38,118 nucleotides of DNA from Pseudomonadales bacterium (GCA_022821865.1 JAJECW010000049.1:1-38118); one strand, 5' to 3'. Shown: positions 25,666-34,388, counted from the stretch's first letter. The notes: generated by a model not told the origin, from the letters alone. Translations and numbers: made by a program.

Positions 25666-25779
25666 GATTGCCAATACCATCCATGGCGTGGATTTACTGA
25701 CTTCGATTAGCCCCAGTTTCGACGGCCCAGCCGCCGAGCATAGTCCGTCGCCGCTCGGGACAGCACACCAGGTATTCTC

Positions 25780-25807
25780 TGAAAAACTCCATCCGTGGAG
25801 TTTTTCA
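25780..25807 (-). terminator. Bidirectional terminator-like repeat, copy 2
   Basis: The same 12-bp stem as copy 1 (TGAAAAACTCCA / TGGAGTTTTTCA, loop TCCG), 13 nt past the DUF6152 stop codon on the minus strand. The flanks AGGTATTCTC and TCATCGC match those of copies 1 and 3. Confidence 0.75.
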
Positions 25808-25820
25808 TCATCGCACTTCC

Positions 25821-26273
25821 CTAGTTCTGCTCGGTGGGGTCCGAACCGTCCCGGGGGGCGCCTGTGCCGGAACTGCCCATGAACAGCTTGCGACCATCCG
25901 GGAAAGTGATATCCCGGCCATTGGCGCGGCAAGTGGGGTCGCAGAGGCGATCCTTGCTCTGGTAGCCGGTCACGATGATATCGGTGCCGAGTACCAGGGA
26001 GTTGCGGTTGATGCCGCGGCGCAGCAGGGTGTTGGGCGTGCCGCCTTCCACCATCCAGGGGCCGGGGTCGCGGGTGGATTCCGGATCGTTGTTCTCCAGA
26101 TGAATCCAGGTATGCGGATTGATCCACTCCACGCGGGTGATGGGGCCGCCCAAACGCACCGGCAGGTTCGCATCAAATTCCGCGGAGAAGGCGTGATGCG
26201 CAGTGGCCGGGGGCTTGATGGCGACTACGCCGACCGCAGCAACCGCCGCCAGAGCCAACATTTTGATTTTCAT
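25821..26273 (-). CDS. DUF6152 family exported protein
   Basis: A 150-residue protein with a signal peptide (about 1-25) and the family core HHAFSAEFDANLPVRLGGPI then VEWINPHTWIHLE, with GTDIIVTGYQSKD and DITFPDGRKLFMGS near the end. DUF6152 proteins are small periplasmic proteins of unknown function. GAGGTGG precedes ATG 26273. It lies 119 nt downstream of the lipoprotein gene on the same strand, and the two often occur together. Confidence 0.85.
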   Translation of the reverse strand: MKIKMLALAAVAAVGVVAIKPPATAHHAFSAEFDANLPVRLGGPITRVEWINPHTWIHLENNDPESTRDPGPWMVEGGTPNTLLRRGINRNSLVLGTDIIVTGYQSKDRLCDPTCRANGRDITFPDGRKLFMGSSGTGAPRDGSDPTEQN

Positions 26274-26392
26274 GAATCCACCTCTTTACTTTCACTCGAT
26301 TTGCCAAGAGTTCCCGAAAGGACAATACCCGACATTCTATCCAAAGGCCAGATGGAATGCCAAGCGCCCCGGGGCCGTTTCTTCGATAGCGC

Positions 26393-27319
26393 CTATTGCT
26401 GGTCCTGCTGTTCCTGCAGCATCTCCTGACGCAGTTGCCGCTCGAACTCGCCGCCCCGGCGATACTGGCCGTACATCAGTTCCTCGACAAACTCGACGCA
26501 CTTGAACTGGGGCAGTTCATAGCCCTCTTCAAGCCGGCGGTACAGCGGCATGCGGATTGTCCAGGGATCTTCGTAGATTTCCGGATCTTCCATGGTGGCG
26601 GAATACATGATGACGTTGTCGTCGATCATGTCATAGCGCTCGGTGACCTTGAGTTGATAGCTGTGGTAATTGCCGGCGCGGTCGAGCCAGGTCCGGTCGT
26701 CAAGGCCGGTGACCTCAACCACGAAGGTGTCGCCTTCCCAGTAGCCGTAGGATTGTCCCATCCAGGAATCCAGCGGTGGCGGACCCGGGTCTTCCAGGAA
26801 TATGTTGCGCACCGAACCGGCAAAGGAATAAGCGATGAAGAAAGCGCTTTCGCTCTGGAATATCTGGAAGGGATGCGGCATGTAGGTAGCCCGGGGCACA
26901 CCCGGCATGAAACACTTGATCTCCGGGTCCCGCTCCAGCCAGTTTTCACGATTCTCATCCCGCCGCGCCAGGGCTTCCGGGCGGTAGGGAATCGTGCCGC
27001 CTTCCACCACGCCAAAACTGGCGGGAACCGCACCCGCGGCGCCGAGGGCGACAACTTCCGGTGCCGGCACCGGCACGAAATCGCCGGGAACCAGTTGGTA
27101 GGCGGCCTTGGGCGGCGCCGCTTCGAGATTGTCGTTGGCGTTCATGAGAACCTGCCAGATACCGTTCAGGTCCGGCCTGCCGCCGGGAGTCCTGGGGATA
27201 TCCGAACCGCTGTTTTCCGCCGCGGCCTCGGCCATGGCGGCGCCGTCAAGGATTGTCTCTTCCTGGGAACATCCCGCGAACGCCACCGCGAGGGCGAAGA
27301 GCATGCACTTTGTCTTCAT
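26393..27319 (-). CDS. Lipoprotein of unknown function
   Basis: A 308-residue lipoprotein (AFAGC lipobox, Cys17). After a low-complexity stretch comes TPGGRPDLNGIWQVL (about 44-58), a recurring start of exported proteins found next to DUF6152 genes in environmental Proteobacteria. Later parts include ERDPEIKCFMPGVPRATYMP, IAYSFAGSVRNIFLEDPG and YWEGDTFVVEVTGLDDRTWLD. The fold looks beta-rich and periplasmic; the function is unknown. It ends in a Gln-rich tail. Confidence 0.75.
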   Translation of the reverse strand: MKTKCMLFALAVAFAGCSQEETILDGAAMAEAAAENSGSDIPRTPGGRPDLNGIWQVLMNANDNLEAAPPKAAYQLVPGDFVPVPAPEVVALGAAGAVPASFGVVEGGTIPYRPEALARRDENRENWLERDPEIKCFMPGVPRATYMPHPFQIFQSESAFFIAYSFAGSVRNIFLEDPGPPPLDSWMGQSYGYWEGDTFVVEVTGLDDRTWLDRAGNYHSYQLKVTERYDMIDDNVIMYSATMEDPEIYEDPWTIRMPLYRRLEEGYELPQFKCVEFVEELMYGQYRRGGEFERQLRQEMLQEQQDQQ

Positions 27320-27400
27320 TGGTTCTGCCTATGCTGAAAAGGGGAATCACCGGGCCGTTTCGGGCAAAAGATATAATCACCCATCCGAAAGCGTGTCAAG

Positions 27401-27428
27401 CATGCGGAGTGTGGCATGCGGAGTGTGG
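27401..27428. repeat. Two tandem copies of a 14-bp unit
   Basis: CATGCGGAGTGTGG occurs twice in a row just past the 3' end of the tRNA gene. No function is evident. Confidence 0.55.
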
Positions 27429-27440
27429 CAAACAGGGGAG

Positions 27441-27518
27441 TGGTGCCGCCACCAAGAGTCGAACTCGGGACCTGCTGATTACAAGTCAGCTGCTCTACCA
27501 CGGCTGAGCTATGGCGGC
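27441..27518 (-). tRNA. tRNA-Thr(TGT)
   Basis: The reverse complement folds as a full cloverleaf: acceptor GCCGCCA with TGGCGGC, D-stem GCTC/GAGC, anticodon stem GCTGA/TCAGC around CTTGTAA (anticodon TGT, threonine), T-arm with TTCGACT, discriminator A and an encoded CCA (27441-27443). It lies alone between the lipoprotein gene and galU. Confidence 0.95.
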
Positions 27519-27646
27519 ACGGTGCATTGCCAGTCGCCTGCTGCCCGAAGCGTGCGGAATCAGGTGCTTCCGCAGCCCTGCGCAGGGGGACGGAAGATGG
27601 TACAGAAACAGCCCTTGCCGGTTCAACATGCAAGTTGCGCATTTAC

Positions 27647-27704
27647 GTCATTCTGTGCGCAGTCGCAGCATCTCCCCGGATGGCCACCGCCATGAGATTC
27701 TGTC
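27647..27704. repeat. REP-like element
   Basis: Starts GTCATTCTG and ends GAGATTCTGTCA, matching the REP-like family of this region with more divergence. It directly abuts the terminator-like repeat at 27715. Confidence 0.5.
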
Positions 27705-27714
27705 AGGTATTCTC

Positions 27715-27742
27715 TGAAAAATTCCCTCCCTGGAATTTTTCA
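27715..27742 (-). terminator. Bidirectional terminator-like repeat, copy 3
   Basis: TGAAAAATTCC (27715-27725) pairs with GGAATTTTTCA (27732-27742). It begins 8 nt past the galU stop on the minus strand. Relative to copies 1 and 2 a C:G pair has become T:A on both arms, so the pairing is conserved. The flanks AGGTATTCTC and TTATCGC are shared. Confidence 0.8.
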
Positions 27743-27750
27743 TTATCGCC

Positions 27751-28572
27751 TTACGGCCGCTTCCAGACGTATTCGTTTGCCGCCATGTATCCGGCGACGC
27801 TGCCGCAGTCGAAGCGGCGGCCGCGGAATCGCAGGGCAAGCACCTTGCCCTGCCGGGCCTGGGATTGCAGGGCGTCGGTGAGTTGCAACTCGTTGTTGCG
27901 TCCCGGCTCTGTGGCCCGGAGGATCGCGAAAATGTCCGGGGTGAGAATATAGCGCCCGATAATGGCGAGATTGCCAGGAGCTTCTTCCGGCGCGGGTTTT
28001 TCCACCATCCGGCTGACGCGGAACAGGCCGGGGGAGATTTCCTCTCCGGCGATCATGCCGTAGCTGGCGGTTTCGCTGGCCGGCACTTCCTCCACGGCGA
28101 CGATGCTGCACTGCTGCTCCGCGAATACCGCCGTCAGTTGCCCGAGTACCCCGGCGTCCCCGGTTACGCAGAAATCGTCGGCGAGCAGCACGGCGAATGG
28201 TTCGTTACCGATCAGGGTCTCGCCGGTGAGGACGGCGTGTCCGAGCCCCCTGGCCTCGCGTTGCCGCGTCCAGGAAAAACGGCATTCCCGCACGAGGCGG
28301 CGTATGTCCTCGAGCAGGGACTCGCGTTCGGAACCGGCGATCTGGCGTTCGAGTTCGTGACTAGTATCGAAATGGTCTTCGAGCGCCCGCTTGCCGCGGC
28401 CGGTAACGAAGGCCATGTCGGTAATGCCCGCGCGGGCGGCCTCTTCCACCCCGTACTGGATCAGCGGCTTGTTTACGACGGGCAGCATTTCCTTGGGCAT
28501 GGCCTTGGTCGCCGGCAGGAACCGGGTGCCGTAACCGGCGGCGGGGAAAAGGCATTTGCGGATCGGCGGCAT
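27751..28572 (-). CDS. galU: UTP-glucose-1-phosphate uridylyltransferase
   Basis: Makes UDP-glucose from UTP and glucose-1-phosphate for envelope polysaccharides. The 273-residue protein has the nucleotide-binding start FPAAGYGTRFLPATKAMPKE, then VNKPLIQYGVEEA, VLLADDF and the closing FRGRRFDCGSVAGYM, all standard for bacterial GalU. Its ATG overlaps the manC stop as TGATG, so the two nucleotide-sugar enzymes are translated together. A terminator-like hairpin follows the stop. Confidence 0.93.
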   Translation of the reverse strand: MPPIRKCLFPAAGYGTRFLPATKAMPKEMLPVVNKPLIQYGVEEAARAGITDMAFVTGRGKRALEDHFDTSHELERQIAGSERESLLEDIRRLVRECRFSWTRQREARGLGHAVLTGETLIGNEPFAVLLADDFCVTGDAGVLGQLTAVFAEQQCSIVAVEEVPASETASYGMIAGEEISPGLFRVSRMVEKPAPEEAPGNLAIIGRYILTPDIFAILRATEPGRNNELQLTDALQSQARQGKVLALRFRGRRFDCGSVAGYMAANEYVWKRP

Positions 28573-29987
28573 CAGTCTTTCACCCGGTCGTAGCGGTCCT
28601 CGTAGCGGACGATGTCGTCCTCGCCGAGATAGTCGCCCAGTTGCACTTCGATGATTTCCACCGGTTCGTTTCCGTCATTGCGAAGGCGGTGCTTGCTGCC
28701 GAGGGGAATCACGGTCGATTCGTTCACCCCGAGTGTAAATTCCCGGTCGTCGCAGGTCACGACGCTGCGGCCGCGCACCACGGTCCAGTGCTCCGCGCGC
28801 CGCGCGTGGCTTTGCAAGGACAGGGCGGCGCCGGGGTTGACGATCAGATGTTTCACCTGGAAGCCGGGACCGGCGGCGAGGCTTTGGTAACTTCCCCAGG
28901 GGCGATTGACCAGGCTATGACGTTCGGCCTCGGCGCGCGCCCGCTGCTGCAACTCACGCACGATGTCGCCGACTTCCTGCGCCCTCGCGCGATCCGCAAC
29001 GAGCAATGCGTCCGCGGTGTCGATGACGAGCAGGTCGCGCAGCCCGAGCGCGGCGATGAGGCGCGAACCAGCCTGGATATGGCTGCCGCTGAGATCGCGT
29101 CCGATGACGTCGCCGCTGACGGAATTGCCCTTGTTGTCCCGTTCCGCATCGTTCCAGACCGCGTCCCAGGCGCCCAGATCGGACCAGCCGGCGTCGAGCG
29201 GAATCACCGCGCCGCCATCGGTGTGTTCCATGACGGCGTGGTCGATCGACAAGTCGCGGCAATCGGCGAAGGCATCGTCCGGATAACGGCTGAAGTCGGC
29301 GCCGCGCTCGATCCCGTCATGAGCCTGGCGGCAGACTTCGTAAATTTCAGGCGCGTGACGCTTGAGTTCTGTCAGATAAGTCGCGGCGCCGAAGAGGAAC
29401 ATGCCGCTGTTCCAGAGATAATCGCCCGAAGCAAGATAAGCTTCCGCCGTGGCGGAATCGGGTTTTTCCACGAAGCGGTCGAGCTTGCGGGCGGATGACC
29501 GGGCGAGCACTTCACCCGCCGCCATGTAGCCGTACCCCGTAGCAGGCGCGTCCGGCACGATGCCGAACGCCATCAGATATCCTTTTCTCGCGAATGTTTC
29601 GGCCTCGGCGACCGCCGCGAGCAGGCGCTCGGGCCGGCTGATCGCATGATCGCTGGGCAGCACCAGCAACAGCGCTCCGGCATCGGTTTCCATCGCTTCC
29701 AACGCCGCGAGCGCCGCGGCCGGCGCGGTATTGCGCATCGCCGGCTCCAGCAATATGCGGGTGCCGGCGACGCCCGCCCGCCGCAACTGTTCCGCAGCCA
29801 GAAAACGATGCTGTTCGTTGCAGACGACGACAGTCGCGCTCGCGCGCTCGCCGAGACGCAACAGGGTTTCCTGGAACAGCGTGTGTTCGCGGCCGGGGAA
29901 TGCAACGAATTGTTTCGGCATCTCGGCCCGGGAAAGCGGCCACAGGCGCGTTCCGGATCCCCCTGCCAACACTACTGGAATCAGCAT
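28572..29987 (-). CDS. manC: Mannose-1-phosphate guanylyltransferase / mannose-6-phosphate isomerase
   Basis: A bifunctional 471-residue enzyme of the ManC/AlgA type making GDP-mannose. N-terminal nucleotidyltransferase: VVLAGGSGTRLWPLSRAEMP (about 5-24), PSDHAI, TGYGYM, FVEKPD. C-terminal cupin isomerase (about 335-471): RPWGSYQSL, NPGAALSLQSHARRAEHW, IPLGSKHRLRNDG. ATG 29987 begins exactly at the conserved N-terminus; upstream in-frame starts lie in a REP-like repeat. First gene of the manC-galU pair, divergent from fabA. Confidence 0.93.
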   Translation of the reverse strand: MLIPVVLAGGSGTRLWPLSRAEMPKQFVAFPGREHTLFQETLLRLGERASATVVVCNEQHRFLAAEQLRRAGVAGTRILLEPAMRNTAPAAALAALEAMETDAGALLLVLPSDHAISRPERLLAAVAEAETFARKGYLMAFGIVPDAPATGYGYMAAGEVLARSSARKLDRFVEKPDSATAEAYLASGDYLWNSGMFLFGAATYLTELKRHAPEIYEVCRQAHDGIERGADFSRYPDDAFADCRDLSIDHAVMEHTDGGAVIPLDAGWSDLGAWDAVWNDAERDNKGNSVSGDVIGRDLSGSHIQAGSRLIAALGLRDLLVIDTADALLVADRARAQEVGDIVRELQQRARAEAERHSLVNRPWGSYQSLAAGPGFQVKHLIVNPGAALSLQSHARRAEHWTVVRGRSVVTCDDREFTLGVNESTVIPLGSKHRLRNDGNEPVEIIEVQLGDYLGEDDIVRYEDRYDRVKD

Positions 29988-30035
29988 CAAACACACCCGC
30001 AGAACTGCTCGGAATGATAACAGAATCAACCGTGA

Positions 30036-30115
30036 GTCCGTCATCCTGCGCCGGGCGAAGTCTCCCGGAAGGGGCCGCTGCATGAGAATCCGCGACTGTG
30101 CGCGGAATGACGGAC
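30036..30115. repeat. Long REP-like imperfect palindrome
   Basis: GTCCGTCATCCTGCGC (30036-30051) pairs, with two mismatches, with GCGCGGAATGACGGAC (30100-30115). It lies between the divergent manC and fabA genes and belongs to the family at 22921. Confidence 0.65.
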
Positions 30116-30150
30116 AGGGGAGCGCAGATGATTCATGCCGGGCAATTCCA

Positions 30151-30180
30151 TTCGATTATTTGGGCGCGGCAGGATACACT
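30151..30180 (+). promoter_or_regulatory. Possible fabA promoter
   Basis: TTCGAT (30151-30156) and TACACT (30175-30180), spaced 18 bp, lie about 30 nt before the fabA start. The match to sigma-70 boxes is only moderate. Confidence 0.3.
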
Positions 30181-30208
30181 CGCAGCCTCGAATCGAACTG
30201 CGGCGCCC

Positions 30209-30757
30209 ATGACTGCAACATCCGGATCCGGCCAGGTTTTCGTGCCCAAGCCTTCCTATGAATATGAGGAACTGCTGGAGTGCGGCTATGGGCGGCTGTT
30301 CGGCCCCGGCAACGCCAGGCTGCCGGTGGACAACATGCTCATGTTCAACCGCATCACCGAGATCAATGACGATGGCGGCGTCTACGGTCGCGGCCAAATC
30401 CGGGCCGAACTCGACATTCATCCCGATCTCTGGTTTTTCTCCTGTCACTTTCCCGAAGATCCGGTCATGCCCGGCTGTCTCGGCCTTGACGCCTTATGGC
30501 AGCTCGTGGGCTTTTTCCTCGGCTGGCGCGGCCACCCCGGCAAGGGTCGAGCGCTTGGCGCCGGTGAGGTAAAATTCACCGGTGAGATTTTGCCCAGCGC
30601 CAGCAAGGTGCAGTACGACCTGTCCATCAGCCGGATCATCAAGCGCAGCCTCGTGATGGGGATCGCCGACGGCGCGGTGCTGGCGGACGGTGAAGTCATC
30701 TACACATCCAAGAGCCTCAAGGTGGGCTTGTTCACGCCGGAACAGTCCTTTCAATAG
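30209..30757 (+). CDS. fabA: 3-hydroxydecanoyl-ACP dehydratase/isomerase
   Basis: Introduces the double bond in anaerobic-type unsaturated fatty acid synthesis by dehydrating 3-hydroxydecanoyl-ACP and isomerising trans-2 to cis-3. The 182-residue product aligns along its length with E. coli Fab[21 protein letters not shown] with catalytic His80, [19 protein letters not shown] with Asp94, and [12 protein letters not shown] short N-terminal extension accounts for the extra length. fabB follows after 21 nt, the classic FabA/FabB operon of Gammaproteobacteria. Confidence 0.95.
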   Translation: MTATSGSGQVFVPKPSYEYEELLECGYGRLFGPGNARLPVDNMLMFNRITEINDDGGVYGRGQIRAELDIHPDLWFFSCHFPEDPVMPGCLGLDALWQLVGFFLGWRGHPGKGRALGAGEVKFTGEILPSASKVQYDLSISRIIKRSLVMGIADGAVLADGEVIYTSKSLKVGLFTPEQSFQ

Positions 30758-30778
30758 CCGCCAGTGCAAGAGGAGCAT

Positions 30779-31999
30779 ATGCGACGCGTCGTGGTGACCG
30801 GAATCGGAGTGGTTTCCTGCCTCGGCAATGACAAGGAGTCGGTGTTGCAATCCCTGCGGGAGGGCCGCAGCGGCATCGGCTTCAATTCCGAATACGCCGA
30901 AATGGGCATGCGCTCCCAGGTGAGCGCCCGCATTGAAATCGATCTCAAGGAACGCATCGACCGCAAATTTCTGCGCTTCATGGGCGAAGGCGCGGCCTAT
31001 GGCCATATCTCCCTGGAGCAGGCCATCGTCGACGCCGGGCTGGACGCCGGCGAGATCTCCAGCGAGCGCATCGGTATCGTGATGGGCTCCGGCGGCGGCT
31101 CGCCCAAGGATCAGCTGGAGTCCTTCGACGTCATGCGCGAGCGCGGCATCCGCCGGGTCGGGCCCTACCGGGTGCCCCGCACCATGAGCAGTTCGGTGTC
31201 GGCCTGCCTTGCCACGGCTTTCGGCATCAAGGGCGTGAACTATTCCATTTCCTCGGCCTGCGCCACCAGCGCCCACTGCATCGGCCATGCCGCCGAACTG
31301 ATTCAGATGAACAAGCAGGACCTGGTTTTCGCCGGCGGCAGCGAGGAAGAACACTGGACCCTCGCCCATATGTTCGACGCCATGGGCGCCCTGTCCTCGA
31401 ATTACAACAAAACCCCCGAACGCGCTTCCCGGGCATTCGACAAGGACCGGGACGGCTTTGTCATCGGCGGCGGCGGCGGCGCCCTGGTGGTGGAGGAACT
31501 CGAACACGCCAGGGCCAGGGGCGCCCGCATCTACGCCGAAGTCACCGGCTACGCCGCCACCTCCGACGGCTACGACATGGTGGCCCCCTCCGGCGAAGGC
31601 GGCGCCAGGGCCATGCGGCTCGCTCTCCAGGGACTGCCGGGCAAAGTGGATTACATCAATACCCACGGCACCAGCACACCGGTGGGGGACATTTCCGAAC
31701 TCAACGCCATCCGCTCGGTTTTCGGCGAAGACCTGCCGGCGATCAATTCCACCAAGTCATTGAGCGGCCACGCACTCGGCGCCGCCGGCGTTCACGAAGC
31801 CATCTTCAGCCTGTTGATGATGGAGCAGGATTTCCTCTGCGAGTCCATCAATATCGATGCCCTCGACGAAGAAGCCGAAGGGCTGCCGATCCTGCGCGAG
31901 CGGCGGGACAATGCGCAACTGAACCGGGTGCTTTCCAACAGTTTCGGTTTTGGCGGCACCAACGCCTGCCTGGTGTTTGACCGCCACCATGAAGCCTGA
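30779..31999 (+). CDS. fabB: 3-oxoacyl-ACP synthase I
   Basis: Elongates acyl-ACPs, including the cis-3-decenoyl-ACP made by FabA. The 406 residues carry the full catalytic triad of condensing enzymes: Cys161 in [10 protein letters not shown], His296 in [11 protein letters not shown], His331 in GHALGAAG. The tail [14 protein letters not shown] is canonical. I chose ATG 30779 because GAGGAG lies 4 nt upstream and the protein then starts at the conserved [10 protein letters not shown]. It overlaps the next gene by 11 nt. Confidence 0.95.
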   Translation: MRRVVVTGIGVVSCLGNDKESVLQSLREGRSGIGFNSEYAEMGMRSQVSARIEIDLKERIDRKFLRFMGEGAAYGHISLEQAIVDAGLDAGEISSERIGIVMGSGGGSPKDQLESFDVMRERGIRRVGPYRVPRTMSSSVSACLATAFGIKGVNYSISSACATSAHCIGHAAELIQMNKQDLVFAGGSEEEHWTLAHMFDAMGALSSNYNKTPERASRAFDKDRDGFVIGGGGGALVVEELEHARARGARIYAEVTGYAATSDGYDMVAPSGEGGARAMRLALQGLPGKVDYINTHGTSTPVGDISELNAIRSVFGEDLPAINSTKSLSGHALGAAGVHEAIFSLLMMEQDFLCESINIDALDEEAEGLPILRERRDNAQLNRVLSNSFGFGGTNACLVFDRHHEA

Positions 32000-32471
32000 G
32001 CGCGCCTTTCGTCCCGCGACCGCGCTGTGCTGGCTGGCGGCGCTGACCCTGGCGTCGCCGGCGCCGGCCCAGTTGCCCGAGCGTTCCACAGGTGTACTTG
32101 AGGACAACAGCCAGCGCGTGCTGCCCATGGATGAGGCTTTTCCCTGGCACGTCAGCGAGGCGGCGCCGGGGCAGTTCCGTATTGTCTTCCGCCCCGCTCC
32201 CGAACACTACCTGTATCGCCACGCCTTCCGCTTCCATCTGCAAACCGGCGTGGAAACACAGGCGCTTGCCTATCAACTGCCGCCGGGACTGGAAAAAAAC
32301 GACCAGTTCTTCGGCGATATCGTCGCCTATTACGACCAGGTTACCGTCGAACTCGAAATGATCGAGAACTTCCCGGAAGGCGCCGCACTATTGATCGAAT
32401 TCCAGGGCTGCGCCGACTGGGGCTTCTGCTACCCGCCGCAACAGGCCCGCTTCGAACTTCCTTCCCGCTGA
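31989..32471 (+). CDS. Stand-alone DsbD N-terminal (alpha) domain protein
   Basis: A 160-residue exported protein: signal peptide about 1-27 (ending ASPAPAQ), then a domain matching the periplasmic alpha domain of the disulfide reductase DsbD, ending with the cysteine pair in [12 protein letters not shown]. Full DsbD adds eight membrane segments and a thioredoxin domain, absent here: the frame stops at the domain end and the following DNA is a decayed transposase in reverse. It may be a true single-domain protein or a truncated dsbD. It overlaps fabB by 11 nt, so it is coupled to the fatty-acid genes. Confidence 0.78.
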   Translation: MKPERAFRPATALCWLAALTLASPAPAQLPERSTGVLEDNSQRVLPMDEAFPWHVSEAAPGQFRIVFRPAPEHYLYRHAFRFHLQTGVETQALAYQLPPGLEKNDQFFGDIVAYYDQVTVELEMIENFPEGAALLIEFQGCADWGFCYPPQQARFELPSR

Positions 32472-32867
32472 AACTTCGCGCACAGCCGTTCCCGCCAGCA
32501 CGTCCAACTGCCCGTGCGCCGCCCCGTCCAACTCGCCCCGGAGATACGTCCGCGCCAGCGGATCGCCGGAAAACAGCCGCAGCCAGCGCCGGATGACCTC
32601 GTCCCGGTCCCAGGACCGGCCCTGCTCGATATTCAGATACAGCACGACATGGTAGCGGTTGCCCGTCACCACGTAGGCGGCGGTGCGGATCGCGAAGACT
32701 TCCTCCAGCATCTTCATCCGCGCCAGGAGCCAGGATTTGCGGTGGTCGAAGTTCCTGCCGGTGTAGTCGTCTTCGCCGCAGAGCCAGGCGCGGCGCACGC
32801 AGCGGGCGACGCAGTGGTGGTGGCGGGTGTGTTCGGGCTGGACGATTTGTGAACGGGGCTGGGTCAT
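32388..32867 (-). pseudogene. Truncated REP-associated tyrosine transposase (RAYT)
   Basis: The first 110 or so residues match the RAYT/Y1-transposase family (HHHCVARCVRRAWLCGEDDYTG, FDHRKSWLLARMKML, IRTAAYVVTGNRYHVVLYLN, DEVIRRWLRLFSG). The HUH metal motif, normally SNHYHVVL, reads GNRYHVVL, so the first His is Arg. The C-terminal part with the catalytic tyrosine is missing; the frame instead runs antisense into the DsbD-domain gene. Both defects point to an inactive relic. Confidence 0.75.
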
Positions 32868-33299
32868 GGAACTTCCGCCAGCCGCGGGTTCCGGTGGGGA
32901 AAGTATCGGCGAGGATGATTCGGAATGCCAAGTTTAGGGGGAATTAATTGAGAGGGGTTAGTCGGGGGAGGAGGGACAGGGACAGGGACAGGAACTGGAA
33001 CTGGAGCTGAATCGAACCTTGACTGGTGGAATGGGTATCCCGTGGGTTCTGCGTGGGTTATGGATACGGTGGGTTCCCCCTGAGTTTTCCTGAGTCTCCA
33101 TAGGCGTCCAGACGATGGGTGTCCCACGATGGCCGGCTTGTGACCAAATAGCTCTGGAAGTTCTGACTAGATGCGTGGAGTCCACGGAGTCCACCGTGGA
33201 GTCCGCTTGGTCTTCTGCTTGGTCTCAGTTTATGGGGAGACCGTCAGCAAGCTCAGATTCGAACATAGCTCATTGGATGTCCCGTCTTGTGCCTCGCAT
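32868..33299. other. Gene-free stretch with short repeats
   Basis: No gene is recognisable. It holds six tandem hexamers at 32973-33008 (GGGACA three times, GGAACT twice, GGAGCT) and a GTGGAGTCC-rich patch at 33175-33202. Base composition becomes AT-rich toward the right end. It marks the border between housekeeping genes and the repeat-protein region. Confidence 0.5.
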
Positions 33300-34388
33300 C
33301 TACAAATCGTCTCTGTAACCGAATTCCGTTATATCTGTACGGAGCAATGGTTTGTCAGTTACGACCACTTCTGTAAGAATAGAGTCCGATACGTAAGTTC
33401 TTGATTTAACTTCTGCGGTTATTGGGTCGAATACAACTACACTACCACCAAAAGTCATAGCTACGTCATCACTTTTGGGTATGGGGGTTGCGTGATGATA
33501 TTGAGTTGGCGCACCGAAATCAAATGTTTCTCGAAATTCATGAAGCGCCAGCAGTTCCCCGCTATCTCGATCAAAAACTTCCAACCTGTTAAAAAGTCTA
33601 TTTCTCCTTACGTGTACCAAGCGATCATTGGAGGCTCCCCAGGGCGGATATAAGTTGCTGTTATTTTCATGTTCTGTTCGAGATATCTGTTCGCCGGTTT
33701 CCAAATCCCAGACTATTACAATTCCCGGAAATTCTGGTATGCCATTCGCGATTTCTCTACTTAACCCCGGATGTATTTCGGCAACAAATTTTCCATCCGG
33801 CGAAAATTCGAAATCTTTTGTAATAAATGCATCATTCTGCCCTATGATGCTTTCAGTGGTAGGGTCGTACACAATTCTTCTGGAAGGATAATTTCTGCTT
33901 CCCAAGGAATTATGCAGCAAGCCTGATTCAGGACTAAATTTCAGGTAATAGATTGGTGGCTCATTCATATCGGACTCGGGTGAGTAAGCGGGATCTACCC
34001 AACTTTCAAGCAATATCTCTGGAACCTCTTTAAGACTTACCGCAACCAATGGAACATATCCTCTTGCCCTTCCAATAAACTCCGGGCCACTGCCAATGTA
34101 TAGTATTGATTTGTCTCTGTCCAGATCTATCTCAGTAGGATTTCCAATTTGTCCAAGCGGTTCTGAAGTCCACTTGAGTTTTCCTTCATTCAAATTAACC
34201 ATATAAATTCTTCGATCATCATCAACTGCATAACCGTACCAAATTGTTGTGGTTTCCCGCCAAAATGAAAACCTTAAGCCAAAATTGAAAAAGAAGATTG
34301 CTAGGATAATAAAAGAAATTGTTGAAAGAATTAGGTGCCGTTTTAGTAGCAACCAAATTTTCGAAGCATCAGAATTGTTGTTAGTCAT
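33300..34388 (-). CDS. Membrane-anchored beta-propeller-like protein, possible immunity partner
   Basis: A 362-residue protein with a short cytoplasmic N-terminus, one transmembrane helix (about 18-42, rich in Ile and Phe) and a periplasmic domain with WD40/YVTN-like strands (KLKWTSEPLGQ, SILYIGSGPEF, FEFSPDGKFVAEIHP, IVIVWDLETGEQIS, RLEVFDRDSGELLALHEF). I do not recognise a named family. The DNA is clearly AT-richer than the rest of the window. ATG 34388 overlaps the stop of the lysozyme-like gene (ATGA), as effector/immunity pairs often do. A periplasmic anchored inhibitor of a cell-wall enzyme would fit; this is inference. Confidence 0.6.
   Translation of the reverse strand: MTNNNSDASKIWLLLKRHLILSTISFIILAIFFFNFGLRFSFWRETTTIWYGYAVDDDRRIYMVNLNEGKLKWTSEPLGQIGNPTEIDLDRDKSILYIGSGPEFIGRARGYVPLVAVSLKEVPEILLESWVDPAYSPESDMNEPPIYYLKFSPESGLLHNSLGSRNYPSRRIVYDPTTESIIGQNDAFITKDFEFSPDGKFVAEIHPGLSREIANGIPEFPGIVIVWDLETGEQISRTEHENNSNLYPPWGASNDRLVHVRRNRLFNRLEVFDRDSGELLALHEFRETFDFGAPTQYHHATPIPKSDDVAMTFGGSVVVFDPITAEVKSRTYVSDSILTEVVVTDKPLLRTDITEFGYRDDL

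Noticed and set aside
32341-32931. A 196-codon minus-strand frame overlapping the RAYT relic
   Set aside because: It is a different frame of the same DNA; only the 32388-32867 frame shows RAYT similarity.
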